Positions 15,292-25,455 are shown, counted from the stretch's first letter. The stretch is DNA of 34,545 bases from Photobacterium malacitanum (GCF_900185615.1 NZ_FYAK01000017.1:1-34545); one strand, 5' to 3'. The notes: generated by a model not told the origin, from the letters alone. Made by a program: numbers and translations.

Positions 15292-17895
15292 ATGGCTCAA
15301 CAACATCTCACCAGTGACACTGCCCTTTCAACCGAAGATTTAATCGCCAAAGACGTTGGTGCTCGTTTACCTACGGGGATAATGGCAAAAATTATTACCT
15401 TTTTAGCTATTTCATGGTCGCTGTTTCAATTATGGATTGCCTCTCCTCTGCCTTTTATCATTGGCATTGGGGTTTTTAATGATACTGAAACTCGTGCAAT
15501 CCATTTGGCTTTTGCGCTTATTCTGGCTTTCTTCGTCTTCCCTGCCCGTCATTGTTCAGCAACGGATCGGGTACCCTACAGTGATATCGCACTTGGTATG
15601 ATAGCAGCTGCAACCTCATTATATTTATTTGTTATGTATAATGAGCTCGCTCAACGCCCAGGTAGCCTGACTCAATTTGATTTAGTTATTGCATGTATCG
15701 GTTTACCGTTACTACTAGAAGCTGCTCGGCGAGTATTAGGCCCAGCCTTGCCTCTTATTGCCCTTGGCTTTATTGGTTATAGTTTTGCCGGTCCTTGGAT
15801 GCCAGGGTTACTTGCTCATCGCGGTGTCCAATTTGCTTCACTGGCAAACCATCAATGGATCACTACTGAAGGTGTATTTGGTATTGCCCTTGGGGTATCC
15901 ACCAGCTTTGTATTTCTATTTGTATTGTTTGGCGCTCTACTTGAACGTGCGGGCGCTGGACATTATTTCATTCAGTTAGCTTTTAGTTTATTAGGGCACC
16001 TGCGTGGAGGCCCAGCTAAAGCTGCAGTCGTTGCATCAGGATTAACGGGATTAATATCTGGCTCTTCAATAGCTAACGTGGTTACCACGGGAACTTTTAC
16101 TATTCCGATGATGCGTAAAGTTGGCTTTAGCAAAGAAAAAGCTGGCGCAATAGAAGTTGCTTCATCTGTAAATGGGCAGATTATGCCACCAGTAATGGGC
16201 GCAGCTGCTTTTTTGATGGTGGAATATGTCGGTATTCCCTATATCGATATTATTAAGCATGCCTTTTTACCCGCTGCTATTTCATATATTACGCTGCTAT
16301 ATATTGTGCATTTAGAAGCGTTAAAACTCGGCATGACAGCAATTGAACCCAAATACCATAAACCTTGGCTAGTACGCCTAACCAGTTTTAGTTTTGCTTG
16401 TTTGTTAATCAGTGGTTTTTCATTAGCAATCTATTACGGTTTAGGATGGATAAAACCGCTATTAGGTCATTATGCCGGTTATGTCATTGGAGGGTTATTA
16501 GTTGCGGTCTATATTGGCTTACTCAGCGTGGCAGCTAACCACCCACCATTACCAGAAGAAAATCCTGATGCACCGTTGAGTGAATTACCTGAAACTCGTA
16601 GCGTTTTATTAGCGGGTTTACATTTTATTTTACCGGTAGTGGTCTTGGTATGGTGTTTAATGGTTGAACGTTTATCCCCTGGATTATCAGCTTTTTGGGG
16701 ATCGGTGATGCTAGTTGGTATTATCGTCACTCAACGTCCATTACTGAGTCTATTACGTAAAGACGGTTATCATTATGGTAATTTTGTTGATGGTAAAAAT
16801 GATCTGATTGAAGCTTTAATTGCAGGATCACGCAATATGATCGGCATTGGTATCGCGACTGCAACTGCGGGCATTATTGTCGGTGCGGTTTCTCAAACCG
16901 GTGTGGGTTTAATTTTAGCTGATTTAGTTGAAATGCTATCGATGGGTAATTTAATGCTGATGCTAATTTTATCAGCACTATTAAGCCTTATTCTCGGTAT
17001 GGGATTACCAACCACGGCGAACTATATTGTTGTTTCTAGTTTATTAGCCCCCGTTATTGTCACTCTTGGCCAACAAAATGGCTTAATCGTTCCTTTAATT
17101 GCCGTACATTTATTTGTGTTCTATTTTGGCATTATGGCCGATGTGACACCGCCAGTTGGGTTGGCGTCTTTTGCTGCGGCTGCGGTATCAAAAGGTGATC
17201 CAATCAAAACGGGTATTACTGCGTTTTATTACAGTTTACGTACCGCAGCTTTACCATTTTTATTTATATTCAATACCGACTTATTACTGATAGATGTTAG
17301 CGTTAGTCACGGGATCATTATTTTTGTGATAGCGACAATTGCGATGCTTATTTTTGCAATGGCAACCCAAGGATGGTTTATTACCCGTAATCGTTGGTAT
17401 GAAAATATCGCACTCTTATTGATTTCATTTACATTATTTCGACCTGGATTTTGGCAAGATTTAATTGTTGAGCCTTATCAAAATATTGCGCCAACACACT
17501 TAGTAAGTACCCTTGATAAGCTATCGGCTGGCGATGTTATTCGAATGCGAATTGCAGGTGAAGATGCTATCGGTAAACATCGTGAATTTAGTGTGTTATT
17601 CACTGTACCAGACGCTAAAACAGGCCAACAGAAACTTACAAAGCTCGGCATTGAAACCTATCAATATCAAGGTAAGACGCTCATTGATATGGTGACATTT
17701 GGCAGCCCTGCAGCAACCGAACAATTGCAATTTGACCAACAAATTGTTGATATTCGAGTCCCTGTTGAGCGTTGGCGAAAAGAGTGGTTATGGTTACCTG
17801 CTATTTTACTTTTTGGTGTCATCATCAGAAATCAGCGTCGGCGCTTAATAGTGGCACCGATAGCAGAAACACCATCAAAAACAGCTATCGTATAA
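15292..17895 (+). CDS. TRAP transporter fused permease (DctQM type) with C-terminal DUF3394
   Basis: Inner-membrane, ion-gradient-driven importer of 867 residues. The N-terminal part (about 1-140) stands for the small DctQ subunit and the larger central part for DctM, with many membrane segments. Motifs of the large subunit include GLTGLISGSSIANVVTTGTF, SSVNGQIMPPVMGAAAF, GMGLPTTANY and DVTPPVGLASFAAA. After about residue 700 comes a soluble DUF3394-like segment and a last membrane helix near 840-855 followed by a basic tail; this is common in TAXI-linked permeases. It lies 127 nt after the binding-protein gene. The ribosome site is weak. Confidence 0.93.
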   Translation: MAQQHLTSDTALSTEDLIAKDVGARLPTGIMAKIITFLAISWSLFQLWIASPLPFIIGIGVFNDTETRAIHLAFALILAFFVFPARHCSATDRVPYSDIALGMIAAATSLYLFVMYNELAQRPGSLTQFDLVIACIGLPLLLEAARRVLGPALPLIALGFIGYSFAGPWMPGLLAHRGVQFASLANHQWITTEGVFGIALGVSTSFVFLFVLFGALLERAGAGHYFIQLAFSLLGHLRGGPAKAAVVASGLTGLISGSSIANVVTTGTFTIPMMRKVGFSKEKAGAIEVASSVNGQIMPPVMGAAAFLMVEYVGIPYIDIIKHAFLPAAISYITLLYIVHLEALKLGMTAIEPKYHKPWLVRLTSFSFACLLISGFSLAIYYGLGWIKPLLGHYAGYVIGGLLVAVYIGLLSVAANHPPLPEENPDAPLSELPETRSVLLAGLHFILPVVVLVWCLMVERLSPGLSAFWGSVMLVGIIVTQRPLLSLLRKDGYHYGNFVDGKNDLIEALIAGSRNMIGIGIATATAGIIVGAVSQTGVGLILADLVEMLSMGNLMLMLILSALLSLILGMGLPTTANYIVVSSLLAPVIVTLGQQNGLIVPLIAVHLFVFYFGIMADVTPPVGLASFAAAAVSKGDPIKTGITAFYYSLRTAALPFLFIFNTDLLLIDVSVSHGIIIFVIATIAMLIFAMATQGWFITRNRWYENIALLLISFTLFRPGFWQDLIVEPYQNIAPTHLVSTLDKLSAGDVIRMRIAGEDAIGKHREFSVLFTVPDAKTGQQKLTKLGIETYQYQGKTLIDMVTFGSPAATEQLQFDQQIVDIRVPVERWRKEWLWLPAILLFGVIIRNQRRRLIVAPIAETPSKTAIV

Positions 17896-17896
17896 C

Positions 17897-17924
17897 AAAA
17901 AAAGCCGATCAAACGATCGGCTTT
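17897..17924. terminator. Bidirectional terminator between the TRAP permease and lgt
   Basis: Perfect 10-bp stem AAAGCCGATC / GATCGGCTTT with an AAAC loop. On the minus strand seven T follow, so it is a strong terminator for lgt. On the plus strand the T-run is only the TTT of the stem, giving a weaker stop for the permease gene. Confidence 0.85.
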
Positions 17925-17950
17925 CTGTTGTCTATATTTAAAGCATTACA

Positions 17951-18751
17951 TTAACTATTTTTAGCACGCTGTAAGCTACGCTCTCTTTGGCCTTTAATCA
18001 CCAAATAAATACCCACTAAAATAAACGGAATACTTAATAACTGACCAGTATTAATTACCATATCGGTAGAGTAATCAGCTTGATGAACTTTAATAAATTC
18101 TAATAAGAACCGTACTGTCATCACCAACACTAAGAACCAACCAAGCAGTAACCCTTTATATTTACCAATATCGGTTTTACGATATAAAGCAAATAATAAG
18201 AAGAAGATCGCCAGATAAGAGAAACCTTCATAAAGCATTACTGGATGACGTGGTACTAAATCAACACGTTCAAACACCACTGCCCACGGTAGATTACTTG
18301 GTGTGCCCAAAATTTCTGAGTTAAAGAAATTACCAAAACGGACAAAGAAACCAAATAACGCTGTAGCGATTGCTAAACGATCAAGCAACCACATACGGTC
18401 GATAGCATATTTTTTACTGTAGTAGTAAACCGCAATGATTAAACCTAAACCACCACCGTGACTTGCAAGTCCACCTTCCCATACCGCAAAGATTTTCGCT
18501 GGGTGTGCCCAGTAATAATCTGGATCATAGAACACAACATGAAATAATCGAGCGCCAACAATGATACCGACTACGGCATACATTAGTAATGAATCTAAAC
18601 TTTCAACAGGTTTATTTTCACGCTCATAAATTGACTTCATAACTTGGAAGCCAAACGTAATAGCGAGCGCAAATAGCACGCCATACCAATGTATCTTTAA
18701 ACCAAAGAATGACACCAGTATTGGATTAACATCCCAAACAAAATGATTCAA
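17951..18751 (-). CDS. lgt: Prolipoprotein diacylglyceryl transferase (TTG start)
   Basis: Inner-membrane enzyme that moves diacylglycerol from phosphatidylglycerol to the lipobox cysteine, the first step of lipoprotein maturation. The 266 residues carry the Lgt motifs WEGGLASHGGGLG, RFGNFFNSEILG and RHPVMLYE, with seven membrane segments. It is slightly shorter than the 291-residue E. coli protein. The start is the TTG at 18749-18751: an in-frame stop lies three codons upstream, AGAAGG stands nine bases before it, and no ATG is suitable. It is not next to thyA, the usual neighbour of lgt in enterics and vibrios, so it may be a second copy in this genome. Confidence 0.9.
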   Translation of the reverse strand: MNHFVWDVNPILVSFFGLKIHWYGVLFALAITFGFQVMKSIYERENKPVESLDSLLMYAVVGIIVGARLFHVVFYDPDYYWAHPAKIFAVWEGGLASHGGGLGLIIAVYYYSKKYAIDRMWLLDRLAIATALFGFFVRFGNFFNSEILGTPSNLPWAVVFERVDLVPRHPVMLYEGFSYLAIFFLLFALYRKTDIGKYKGLLLGWFLVLVMTVRFLLEFIKVHQADYSTDMVINTGQLLSIPFILVGIYLVIKGQRERSLQRAKNS

Positions 18752-19003
18752 ACAAGATTACCTTCTGAGTGAACAATAGCCAAAACAATAGTTGCTATCG
18801 ATAATCATCACAGACTAGCAAGAAAAACCAGCGGGGTGAATAAACAGCAGCTTAATTTTTCAAAGAATTTCATCAAAACAAGCCTAATAAACCATCAATT
18901 AAGCAATATCAAATCCATCAATATCACAAACTGCTATTTACAAGGTTACTTTCATTGATAGATGTTTGCTATTGGTAGTGCTCGTCAGTGATTCGGTATT
19001 ATT

Positions 19004-20083
19004 TTAAAAGTCAGCATAATAATCGGCTAATTTAGCAGTAATAATTTCATCTAACGCATTAATACCACAATAAACATCAATACCTAACGCCTGTAGCTTA
19101 TGCTCAATATCCGCGGCTGACGCAGAAAAGAATAATGTTGGTAAATGAAAATAGCTTCCAGCAAGAGTTTGATTACGCTCTGTTAAATAATCTACCGTAT
19201 AGTCAAAAATGCGCTGTTGAATCGCTATTGCCTCAGCTAATGATGATACTTTAAACGCTAATGGTTGTGCCCAATCTAAGTATTGTCCTTGATAAGTCGC
19301 CAAAGGTTGAATTAACGCGTCACTTTGGCCTTGAATTGACACTAATGCCTGCGCTAACGCCATCGATGCATCAATCACTTCAACATTTTCAGGTAATAGC
19401 CCTTGTGCTTTAAATCGCTGACAACTAATAGCTGTTAAAGCTAACGGTAATTCAGTGCAACCCAATATTACTTTAGTACATCCCTGTTTGGTCATTTCAT
19501 CACGTATCACTTCACATAATAGTGTTTCTGCTTGATGGGTTATTTTAGCGGTTTTAATACCAAAACTGGGATTGTAAATGGCTTCCATTATCTTAGCTTG
19601 ATTATCTGCAGAAGGCTGCGTGGCTTTAATTCCCTCTTCCGTTAAGGCTATTTGATATAATTTTGATTCTATAAGACTGCTCACCCCCATCACTAATACC
19701 GACTCTTGACAGCCTTGTAACGACGTTGCGGTCTGTTTAATCATATCAACAAAAGTTACTGGTATATTTGGCAAAATACGCCGAAATAATTCATGGGCGC
19801 TATTGCACGCTAAACCAAGCTGATCAACGGCTAAATATTGCATTAAGCGTAAAGTATAAGTAGCTGTATCATATTTACGTAATTCAGGAATGTCAGTGGG
19901 CAACCATTGTTGCATCACTTCTTGGGGTTTATAAGCTAAACGTGCATTACCAAAAGCAACAAATTGGTAGTCTTTTTGCGCTGGTAACGATGCCATTTTT
20001 AGCATCAGATCGACCATCGCTTCGTTGCCCATCCCCCCAATGATACCAATACGTGGTTGGTGTAAATTATCCGTAATTTTCAT
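19004..20083 (-). CDS. Aspartate/glutamate racemase family protein with C-terminal extension
   Basis: Cofactor-independent amino-acid racemase family (Asp/Glu/hydantoin). GIIGGMGNEA opens the fold, and the two catalytic cysteines are present as C93 (LACNSAHE) and C209 (LGCTELPLAL). The usual YgeA-like enzyme has about 230 residues. This one has 359: after residue about 245 comes an extra segment of roughly 115 residues with no motif I recognise, including SLAEAIAIQQRIFDYTVDYL. The extension might alter substrate or oligomer state. Function as a racemase is likely; the amino acid is not determined. The gene appears to be transcribed alone. Confidence 0.85.
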   Translation of the reverse strand: MKITDNLHQPRIGIIGGMGNEAMVDLMLKMASLPAQKDYQFVAFGNARLAYKPQEVMQQWLPTDIPELRKYDTATYTLRLMQYLAVDQLGLACNSAHELFRRILPNIPVTFVDMIKQTATSLQGCQESVLVMGVSSLIESKLYQIALTEEGIKATQPSADNQAKIMEAIYNPSFGIKTAKITHQAETLLCEVIRDEMTKQGCTKVILGCTELPLALTAISCQRFKAQGLLPENVEVIDASMALAQALVSIQGQSDALIQPLATYQGQYLDWAQPLAFKVSSLAEAIAIQQRIFDYTVDYLTERNQTLAGSYFHLPTLFFSASAADIEHKLQALGIDVYCGINALDEIITAKLADYYADF

Positions 20084-20243
20084 AAGCTCACTGACTCAAT
20101 ATTTATGACTGAAGTAAATAGCTTACAAATTCAGCGATTTTTTTCTTTGATGAATACAATCAATCCAACCAATAAATTGATAAATATGTTAGTAAATATT
20201 TCGAGACACAATGACTAATATTTATAACCATATCACAGCCAAT

Positions 20244-20271
20244 AAAAAAGCAGCTTCAATGGAAGCTGCTT
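20244..20271 (-). terminator. Terminator of the DUF1456 gene
   Basis: Perfect 10-bp stem AAGCAGCTTC / GAAGCTGCTT with an AATG loop. On the minus strand six T complete a classical intrinsic terminator. Confidence 0.85.
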
Positions 20272-20296
20272 CTAATCGTCAAATCAACGCAGAGAA

Positions 20297-20788
20297 TTAC
20301 TGCTCGTCAGTTGATTCTTGAAGTGACTCTACACCACGATGGTTGATCTGTAGTGCTTGTAAAAAATTACGTAACACTTGATCTTTACACTCACGGTAGT
20401 GTTTATGATCTACTTTACGGAAGAAAGCACTTAATTCATGTTTACTTAAACGAAAATCAACTAATTTAAGTAAATCAAGCACATCATCTGCTTTTAGATT
20501 AAGCGCAATTTGTAATTTTCTAAAAATAATATTATTTGTGATTTTGGTCTCTGGTGCTGGTTGAGCACCTTCTTTTTTGCCGCGCTTTTGATTAATAAAG
20601 CCATTTAAGAAAGTGGCAACTTGCTCGTCAGAACAACTTTTATAACCTTCAGCATCATCCGCTTTTAACCAGCTACACACTTGCTCACGTGTTACTTCAC
20701 AATCAGCAGCAGCAAAAATAGCGATCATCTCACTATCATTTAAATCAAAAGTATAGCGAACACGGCGCAAAACATCGTTATTAGTCAC
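20297..20788 (-). CDS. yehS: DUF1456 family protein (YehS-like)
   Basis: A 163-residue soluble protein of unknown function made of two similar DUF1456 repeats. The first (about 1-68) starts NNDVLRRVRYTFDLND, and the second (about 84-148) starts NNIIFRKLQIALNLKADD. Each ends in a block with hydrophobic FLNGF/FLQAL. A basic linker (KRGKKEG) joins them. E. coli YehS has 156 residues with the same layout. It is acidic overall and has no signal peptide, so it is cytoplasmic. No role is established for the family. Confidence 0.88.
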   Translation of the reverse strand: MTNNDVLRRVRYTFDLNDSEMIAIFAAADCEVTREQVCSWLKADDAEGYKSCSDEQVATFLNGFINQKRGKKEGAQPAPETKITNNIIFRKLQIALNLKADDVLDLLKLVDFRLSKHELSAFFRKVDHKHYRECKDQVLRNFLQALQINHRGVESLQESTDEQ

Positions 20789-20865
20789 AATTTATCCAAT
20801 TTAGTATGCCGTGGTTGCAATAATCACAGCGAAATTATCAGCGCAGAATAACAGATAATCCATTG

Positions 20866-21762
20866 CTATTCACCCGTATCTAGCAGCTTTTGCACATCAA
20901 CTATACCGATCATAGCTTTGTTCAATGGGTTTTTCTCAGCAGTAATCAATAATTTTCCATCGCCATACCAATGAATCGCTTCCCATTGGGAATAAATACC
21001 TAACCGCTTATAAATACCCGTTGACCAATCTGGTTGGTTATTCTTTACTTTTACCAACCAAATGAAGGAGTAACCAAGATACATATTTTTTCGGTAACCA
21101 ATAAAGGCTAAGGTTGATGTTTGTGGATCATAATCAACACCAGTAATAAGGCCTTTGCTTGGGTATTCAGCTACAGGTTCAACATATTGCATCTGGTTTA
21201 CTTTGGATGTATCTAAACGGTACAATTTTGTGTTTTCATTTTTCCAATTTTTAGTAAACAACCATAACTGATCGCCAACAATGGTGATCGCTTCGCTGTC
21301 AAAATTATGCTTATTAAACCAACCTTTTTTAAAATCGGTATATTGGAAATTTAATTCTGCTGTTGGCGTTACAACTTGTTGATGGTTAAGCTGATTTTTA
21401 GCGACTTTATAAATAACACCACCTTTACGTTTAGCAAGGTTATTGCCAATATCTCCAATATATATAAAGTGCTGATCTTGCGCTAAATCTTCCCAATCTC
21501 GATTAAGACTTTTATTAATTTTAACCGTTTGTGCAATAGCCGTTAAATCATGATTTAATCGATAAATTTTATTTTGGCCATAAGTATCATTCTGAGTCCA
21601 AATATCACCATCAATGACGGCTAACCCTGATGTCTCGCTTAGCTTTTTAGGCATATATGCCAAAATATCTACATAAAGGGTATTCCGCACAAAATAAGTA
21701 GCTGCCACACTGCATGATGACAGTAATAACACAGCTAACAATCCTATTAGAATTCTTTTCAT
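20866..21762 (-). CDS. Outer-membrane lipoprotein, probable beta-propeller
   Basis: A 298-residue exported protein. The N-terminus is a lipoprotein signal (MKR, hydrophobic core, LSSC) with the lipidated cysteine at C17. Serine follows, not aspartate, so sorting to the outer membrane is expected. The body has repeating strand-rich segments, such as SGLAVIDGDIWTQND, DWEDLAQDQHFIYIGDIGNN and SEAITIVGDQLWLFTKN. This is the look of a propeller of the SdiA-regulated/phytase-esterase-like kind. I know of no demonstrated function. It is divergent from the MltF-like gene across 192 nt, so the two might share a control region. Confidence 0.75.
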   Translation of the reverse strand: MKRILIGLLAVLLLSSCSVAATYFVRNTLYVDILAYMPKKLSETSGLAVIDGDIWTQNDTYGQNKIYRLNHDLTAIAQTVKINKSLNRDWEDLAQDQHFIYIGDIGNNLAKRKGGVIYKVAKNQLNHQQVVTPTAELNFQYTDFKKGWFNKHNFDSEAITIVGDQLWLFTKNWKNENTKLYRLDTSKVNQMQYVEPVAEYPSKGLITGVDYDPQTSTLAFIGYRKNMYLGYSFIWLVKVKNNQPDWSTGIYKRLGIYSQWEAIHWYGDGKLLITAEKNPLNKAMIGIVDVQKLLDTGE

Positions 21763-21954
21763 TATTAATTAGTTACCCATAAAAATCATAATATAATGAA
21801 GCAATAATTAACTATCATATCACTATCTTTAACATATGAAAAATCAGTATAAATCATACAAAATAACGATATAAATAAGCATTTTTTACGATTAACAACC
21901 ATAATTAACTCCAAACCTATTAATTTACGTTTACTTAGGTCTGGCAGGTAAATT

Positions 21955-23424
21955 ATGTTCAAGATTTCGAACCTTATAAAACATAAATACAAATTGGTAA
22001 TATTGTGCCTGTTATTCATAAGTTTTCAGGCATATTCTATTCAACTCGCTCCTCTGAGCGGCACTAAATATACCGGTGATTTGACTGTATTAGAAAAAAA
22101 GCGTGTGTTGAGAGTATTGGTGGCAGCAGATTTGGGCTTCTATTACATCGAGGATGGTATCACTAAAGGCATTATTGCCGATTTATTACAACACTTTGAA
22201 AAAAACATTCATAAAAGTCATCCAGCACTACATTTACAAATTATCCCTGTCCATCGTGATAACTTATTGCCTTATATTATCAGTGGATTAGGTGACTTAG
22301 CTGTAGCGAATATTACCATTACTACTGCTCGAAAAAAGCACGTCGCTTTTAGTCAACCAGTATTAAGTAATATTTCAGAAGTTTTAATTAATAATCAAAA
22401 ACAACCTCCCTTCAATAAGGTAACTGATTTAAGCGGTCAAACTATATGGATCAGAAAAAGTTCTAGTTACTACCAAAGTTTACTTAAAGTAAATAATAAA
22501 TTAAGGATGCAAAATTTACCAATCGCATCAATATTATTTATTGATGAAACATTACAAGACTATGAATTATTGGAATTAATAAATTTAGACTTATTAAATG
22601 CAACAGTCATTGATGATCATAAAATAAAAATCTGGCAACCAATTTTAAAAAATATTCGAGTAAATGATAGCTTTGTTTTACGCAATGATGGCAAGATCGC
22701 ATGGGCAATGCGTAAAGATAGTCCCCAACTTATGAAATTAGTTAATCAATATATTGATACTGTTAAAGAAGGTACATTAATCGGCAACATTATTTATAAT
22801 AAATACTTAGAAAATCATCGCTGGCTCAATACCCTACTCGATCCTAACAATATTGATAGAATGGAAAAGTTATCGCACACTTTTTTCCGTTACTCAAAAC
22901 AATACGATTTTGATTACTTAATGTTAATGGCACAAGGATTTCAAGAATCTGGATTAAATCAGCATAAAATCTCAAATAAAGGAGCCGTAGGCATAATGCA
23001 AATATTACCGAGTACTGCTCGCGATCCTAATGTTGATATCCCTAATATTTATACCTCAACCAATAATATTCATGCGGGTATTAAATATATGCGTTTTCTA
23101 CAAGATCAATATTTTAGTAGTAATGAAATAGATTATGATAATAAAATTTACCTCTCATTAGCTGCTTACAATGCCGGTCCCGGTAATATCAATAAAATGA
23201 GAAGATATGCAAAAGAACAAGGCTATAACCCTAATGTTTGGTTTAATAACGTCGAGTTTATTACTCGAAAACATATTGGGTTACAGCCTATTGTCTATGT
23301 TAATAACATCAATCGTTATTTCATTGTCTATAAACAAATAATGAAACTAAAGCGCTTTCGTGACTCTGGAATTAGACCGTTTATTCCACCGTATCGATTT
23401 GACGGTTCAGTCTTATTTAAATAA
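21955..23424 (+). CDS. MltF-like membrane-bound lytic transglycosylase
   Basis: Cleaves the glycan strands of murein in the periplasm. The 489 residues begin with a basic stretch and a hydrophobic segment (about 13-28) that may be a signal peptide. A family-3 solute-binding domain (about 40-275, with RVLVAADLGFYY and GDLAVANITITTARK) follows, then a lysozyme-like SLT domain. Its catalytic glutamate is E331 (QGFQESGLN), with GAVGIMQILPSTA and LSLAAYNAGPGNI completing the fold. This two-domain order is that of MltF. AGG precedes the ATG by six bases. Binding-domain ligands might regulate the enzyme, as proposed for MltF, but none can be named here. Confidence 0.9.
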   Translation: MFKISNLIKHKYKLVILCLLFISFQAYSIQLAPLSGTKYTGDLTVLEKKRVLRVLVAADLGFYYIEDGITKGIIADLLQHFEKNIHKSHPALHLQIIPVHRDNLLPYIISGLGDLAVANITITTARKKHVAFSQPVLSNISEVLINNQKQPPFNKVTDLSGQTIWIRKSSSYYQSLLKVNNKLRMQNLPIASILFIDETLQDYELLELINLDLLNATVIDDHKIKIWQPILKNIRVNDSFVLRNDGKIAWAMRKDSPQLMKLVNQYIDTVKEGTLIGNIIYNKYLENHRWLNTLLDPNNIDRMEKLSHTFFRYSKQYDFDYLMLMAQGFQESGLNQHKISNKGAVGIMQILPSTARDPNVDIPNIYTSTNNIHAGIKYMRFLQDQYFSSNEIDYDNKIYLSLAAYNAGPGNINKMRRYAKEQGYNPNVWFNNVEFITRKHIGLQPIVYVNNINRYFIVYKQIMKLKRFRDSGIRPFIPPYRFDGSVLFK

Positions 23425-23980
23425 CCTACATCAATTGTATTATTATGCATACTATATAAGTGCACACCTAACATTTGACGCTATATTATGCTTTTAAGTT
23501 GGGAATAGATAAATGCTTACTACGACGCTCTTGTTTCTGGAAATACCATAATTTACGGTTTTTAGATGATTTTTTCATTACTTTACCAATCAAAATAAAA
23601 ATAGAATAAATATCATCCTATTATTGAGCCTTAATGTAAATTAGTGCCGCCAACAACAACACCTCATCTTTACAATGTTAAATTGTAATATTGACACGAC
23701 AGATATACTTTATCCTTTGCTTCGATACTATTTACCTTTAAATTTACTTTCATTATCTTTAACAAATATACCCCATCTATGACATTAATAATTAAAAAAC
23801 AAAGGATAAATGACACTCATATTACAACCCAGATCACAGAAAAAATAATAATGACTCTTTAGCCATGCTCAACCACCATTTTTTTTAACATTTTTTATAG
23901 TCTAATTTTTCAAAATAGCAAGCGATTGCGCAACTCTGGAAAATAAGTTCTTGTCAATTGCAAAAAAAAGCACTGGATTA
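23425..23980. other. AT-rich spacer between the MltF-like gene and nupC
   Basis: About 556 nt. The one coding candidate is a 30-codon ORF on the minus strand (23486-23578, listed separately). Near the end, AGCGATTGCGCAACTC (about 23920-23935) and AATTGCAA (about 23956-23963) resemble loose CytR-type half-sites (GTTGCATT and its complement) upstream of the CRP site. I see no clear terminator for the transglycosylase gene. Confidence 0.4.
23486..23578 (-). CDS. Candidate small basic protein, 30 residues
   Basis: ATG to TAA on the minus strand encodes 30 residues beginning MKKSSKNRKLWYFQKQERR. It is very basic and reads like a nucleic-acid-binding or ribosome-associated mini-protein more than random AT-rich translation. 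A weak GGTAAAG lies before the ATG. I do not recognise the family. Without conservation data it could be chance, since frames this short are common. Confidence 0.35.
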   Translation of the reverse strand: MKKSSKNRKLWYFQKQERRSKHLSIPNLKA

Positions 23981-24002
23981 AAAGTGCGATATATATCACT
24001 TT
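23981..24002 (+). promoter_or_regulatory. Candidate CRP site of nupC
   Basis: TGCGA-N6-TCACT inside a palindrome with AAAGTG / CACTTT arms matches the CRP core TGTGA-N6-TCACA at eight of ten bases. It is centred 78 nt before the nupC start. Nucleoside uptake genes are classically under CRP and CytR, which agrees with the site. Confidence 0.6.
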
Positions 24003-24069
24003 ATCTAAGAATGAAATCGTTCAGCATAACCACATAAACAGATAATAATCACACTGAGCACAATCCAAT

Positions 24070-25260
24070 ATGGTCTATCTACACTTTATACTCGGGTTAG
24101 TCGTTATTGCAGTATTAGCGTTACTTGCTAGTAATAACCGTAAAAACATTAAATATCGATATATTCTTCAACTGCTTATTATTGAATTAGCATTAGCATA
24201 CTTTTTACTTAACTCATCAGCAGGTACTGGCATTGTAAAAGAATTTGCTGATGCCTTTAACGGCTTGCTCACATTCGCTGCTGATGGTACTAATTTTGTG
24301 TTCGGTAATTTATCGAATAACAATGATTTTAACTTCTTCCTTAGTGTGTTAATGCCAATTGTCTTTATTTCAGCATTGATTGGTATTCTACAACATATAA
24401 AAGTATTGCCTTATATTATCAAAGCCTTAGGTTTCTTATTGTCTAAAGTTAACGGCATGGGTAAACTTGAATCATTTAACGCAATCAGTGCATTAATGGT
24501 TGGCCAGTCTGAAAACTTTATTACTTATAAAGATATTTTAGGCGGTATGTCTGAACGCCGTATGTATACTCTTGCAGCCACAGCAATGTCGACAGTTTCG
24601 ATGTCAATCGTTGGCTCATACATGAAGCTTATCGATCCTAAATATGTAGTAGCAGCACTATTCCTTAACATGTTTAGTACCTTCATCATTCTTTCGATTA
24701 TCAACCCTTATGATCATGAGGCTGAAATGAATATCGATGAAATGATGGCTGCTGAAAGTGGTGAAAAATTAACATTCTTTGAAATGCTAGGCGAATACAT
24801 TTTAATGGGCTTTAAAGTCGCCGTTATTGTTGCTGCTATGCTAATTGGTTTCATCGCATTAATCTCAATGATCAATGCTGGTTTTAATGCTGCTTTTGGT
24901 ATCAGTTTCCAAAACTTAATTGGCTACTTATTCTACCCTGTTGCATGGCTTATGGGTGTACCTGCCCATGAAGCACTACAAGCAGGCAGTATCATGGCAA
25001 CCAAATTAGTAACCAATGAATTTGTTGCTATGATGGATCTTCAAAAACAAGTAGGAAGCTTATCTGCACATACTGTCGGTACGGTTTCAATCTTCCTTGT
25101 TTCATTCGCGAACTTTAGCTCTATCGGTATTATTGCTGGTGCGGTAAAAGGTGTGAATGAAGAAAAAGGTAATATGGTTGCTCGTTTTGGCTTACGTCTA
25201 CTATACGGCTCAACGTTAGTTAGTGTGTTATCTGCATTAATTGCAAACATCATGCTATAA
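24070..25260 (+). CDS. nupC: Nucleoside:proton symporter NupC (CNT family)
   Basis: Inner-membrane concentrative nucleoside transporter of 396 residues (about 400 in E. coli). It follows E. coli NupC closely over its length, with [29 protein letters not shown], the substrate-site motif [23 protein letters not shown] and [16 protein letters not shown]. The start [10 protein letters not shown] aligns with the family, although the ribosome site is weak. It appears to be a single-gene unit. Confidence 0.95.
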   Translation: MVYLHFILGLVVIAVLALLASNNRKNIKYRYILQLLIIELALAYFLLNSSAGTGIVKEFADAFNGLLTFAADGTNFVFGNLSNNNDFNFFLSVLMPIVFISALIGILQHIKVLPYIIKALGFLLSKVNGMGKLESFNAISALMVGQSENFITYKDILGGMSERRMYTLAATAMSTVSMSIVGSYMKLIDPKYVVAALFLNMFSTFIILSIINPYDHEAEMNIDEMMAAESGEKLTFFEMLGEYILMGFKVAVIVAAMLIGFIALISMINAGFNAAFGISFQNLIGYLFYPVAWLMGVPAHEALQAGSIMATKLVTNEFVAMMDLQKQVGSLSAHTVGTVSIFLVSFANFSSIGIIAGAVKGVNEEKGNMVARFGLRLLYGSTLVSVLSALIANIML

Positions 25261-25279
25261 ACACTTCCGTTAATGACTT

Positions 25280-25301
25280 GGGGCTTCTTTTTTGAAGCTC
25301 C
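25280..25301 (+). terminator. Weak terminator-like hairpin after nupC
   Basis: GGGGCTTC pairs with GAAGCTCC (8 bp with one G-U) around a loop of six T. There is no long U-tract downstream, so termination may be incomplete. Confidence 0.45.
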
Positions 25302-25455
25302 CTATTCTACCTTTTCCTTCCTGTTTTCTCTTCTGTTCTGCATTTACTTCTGCTTCCACACCAAAATGCAACTAATCCCACTGCCACTCGTTAAATAAGA
25401 AATATTAACTTCCAATTTTAACCTCTTTAATTTGTATGATAAATAATTTAAATTT

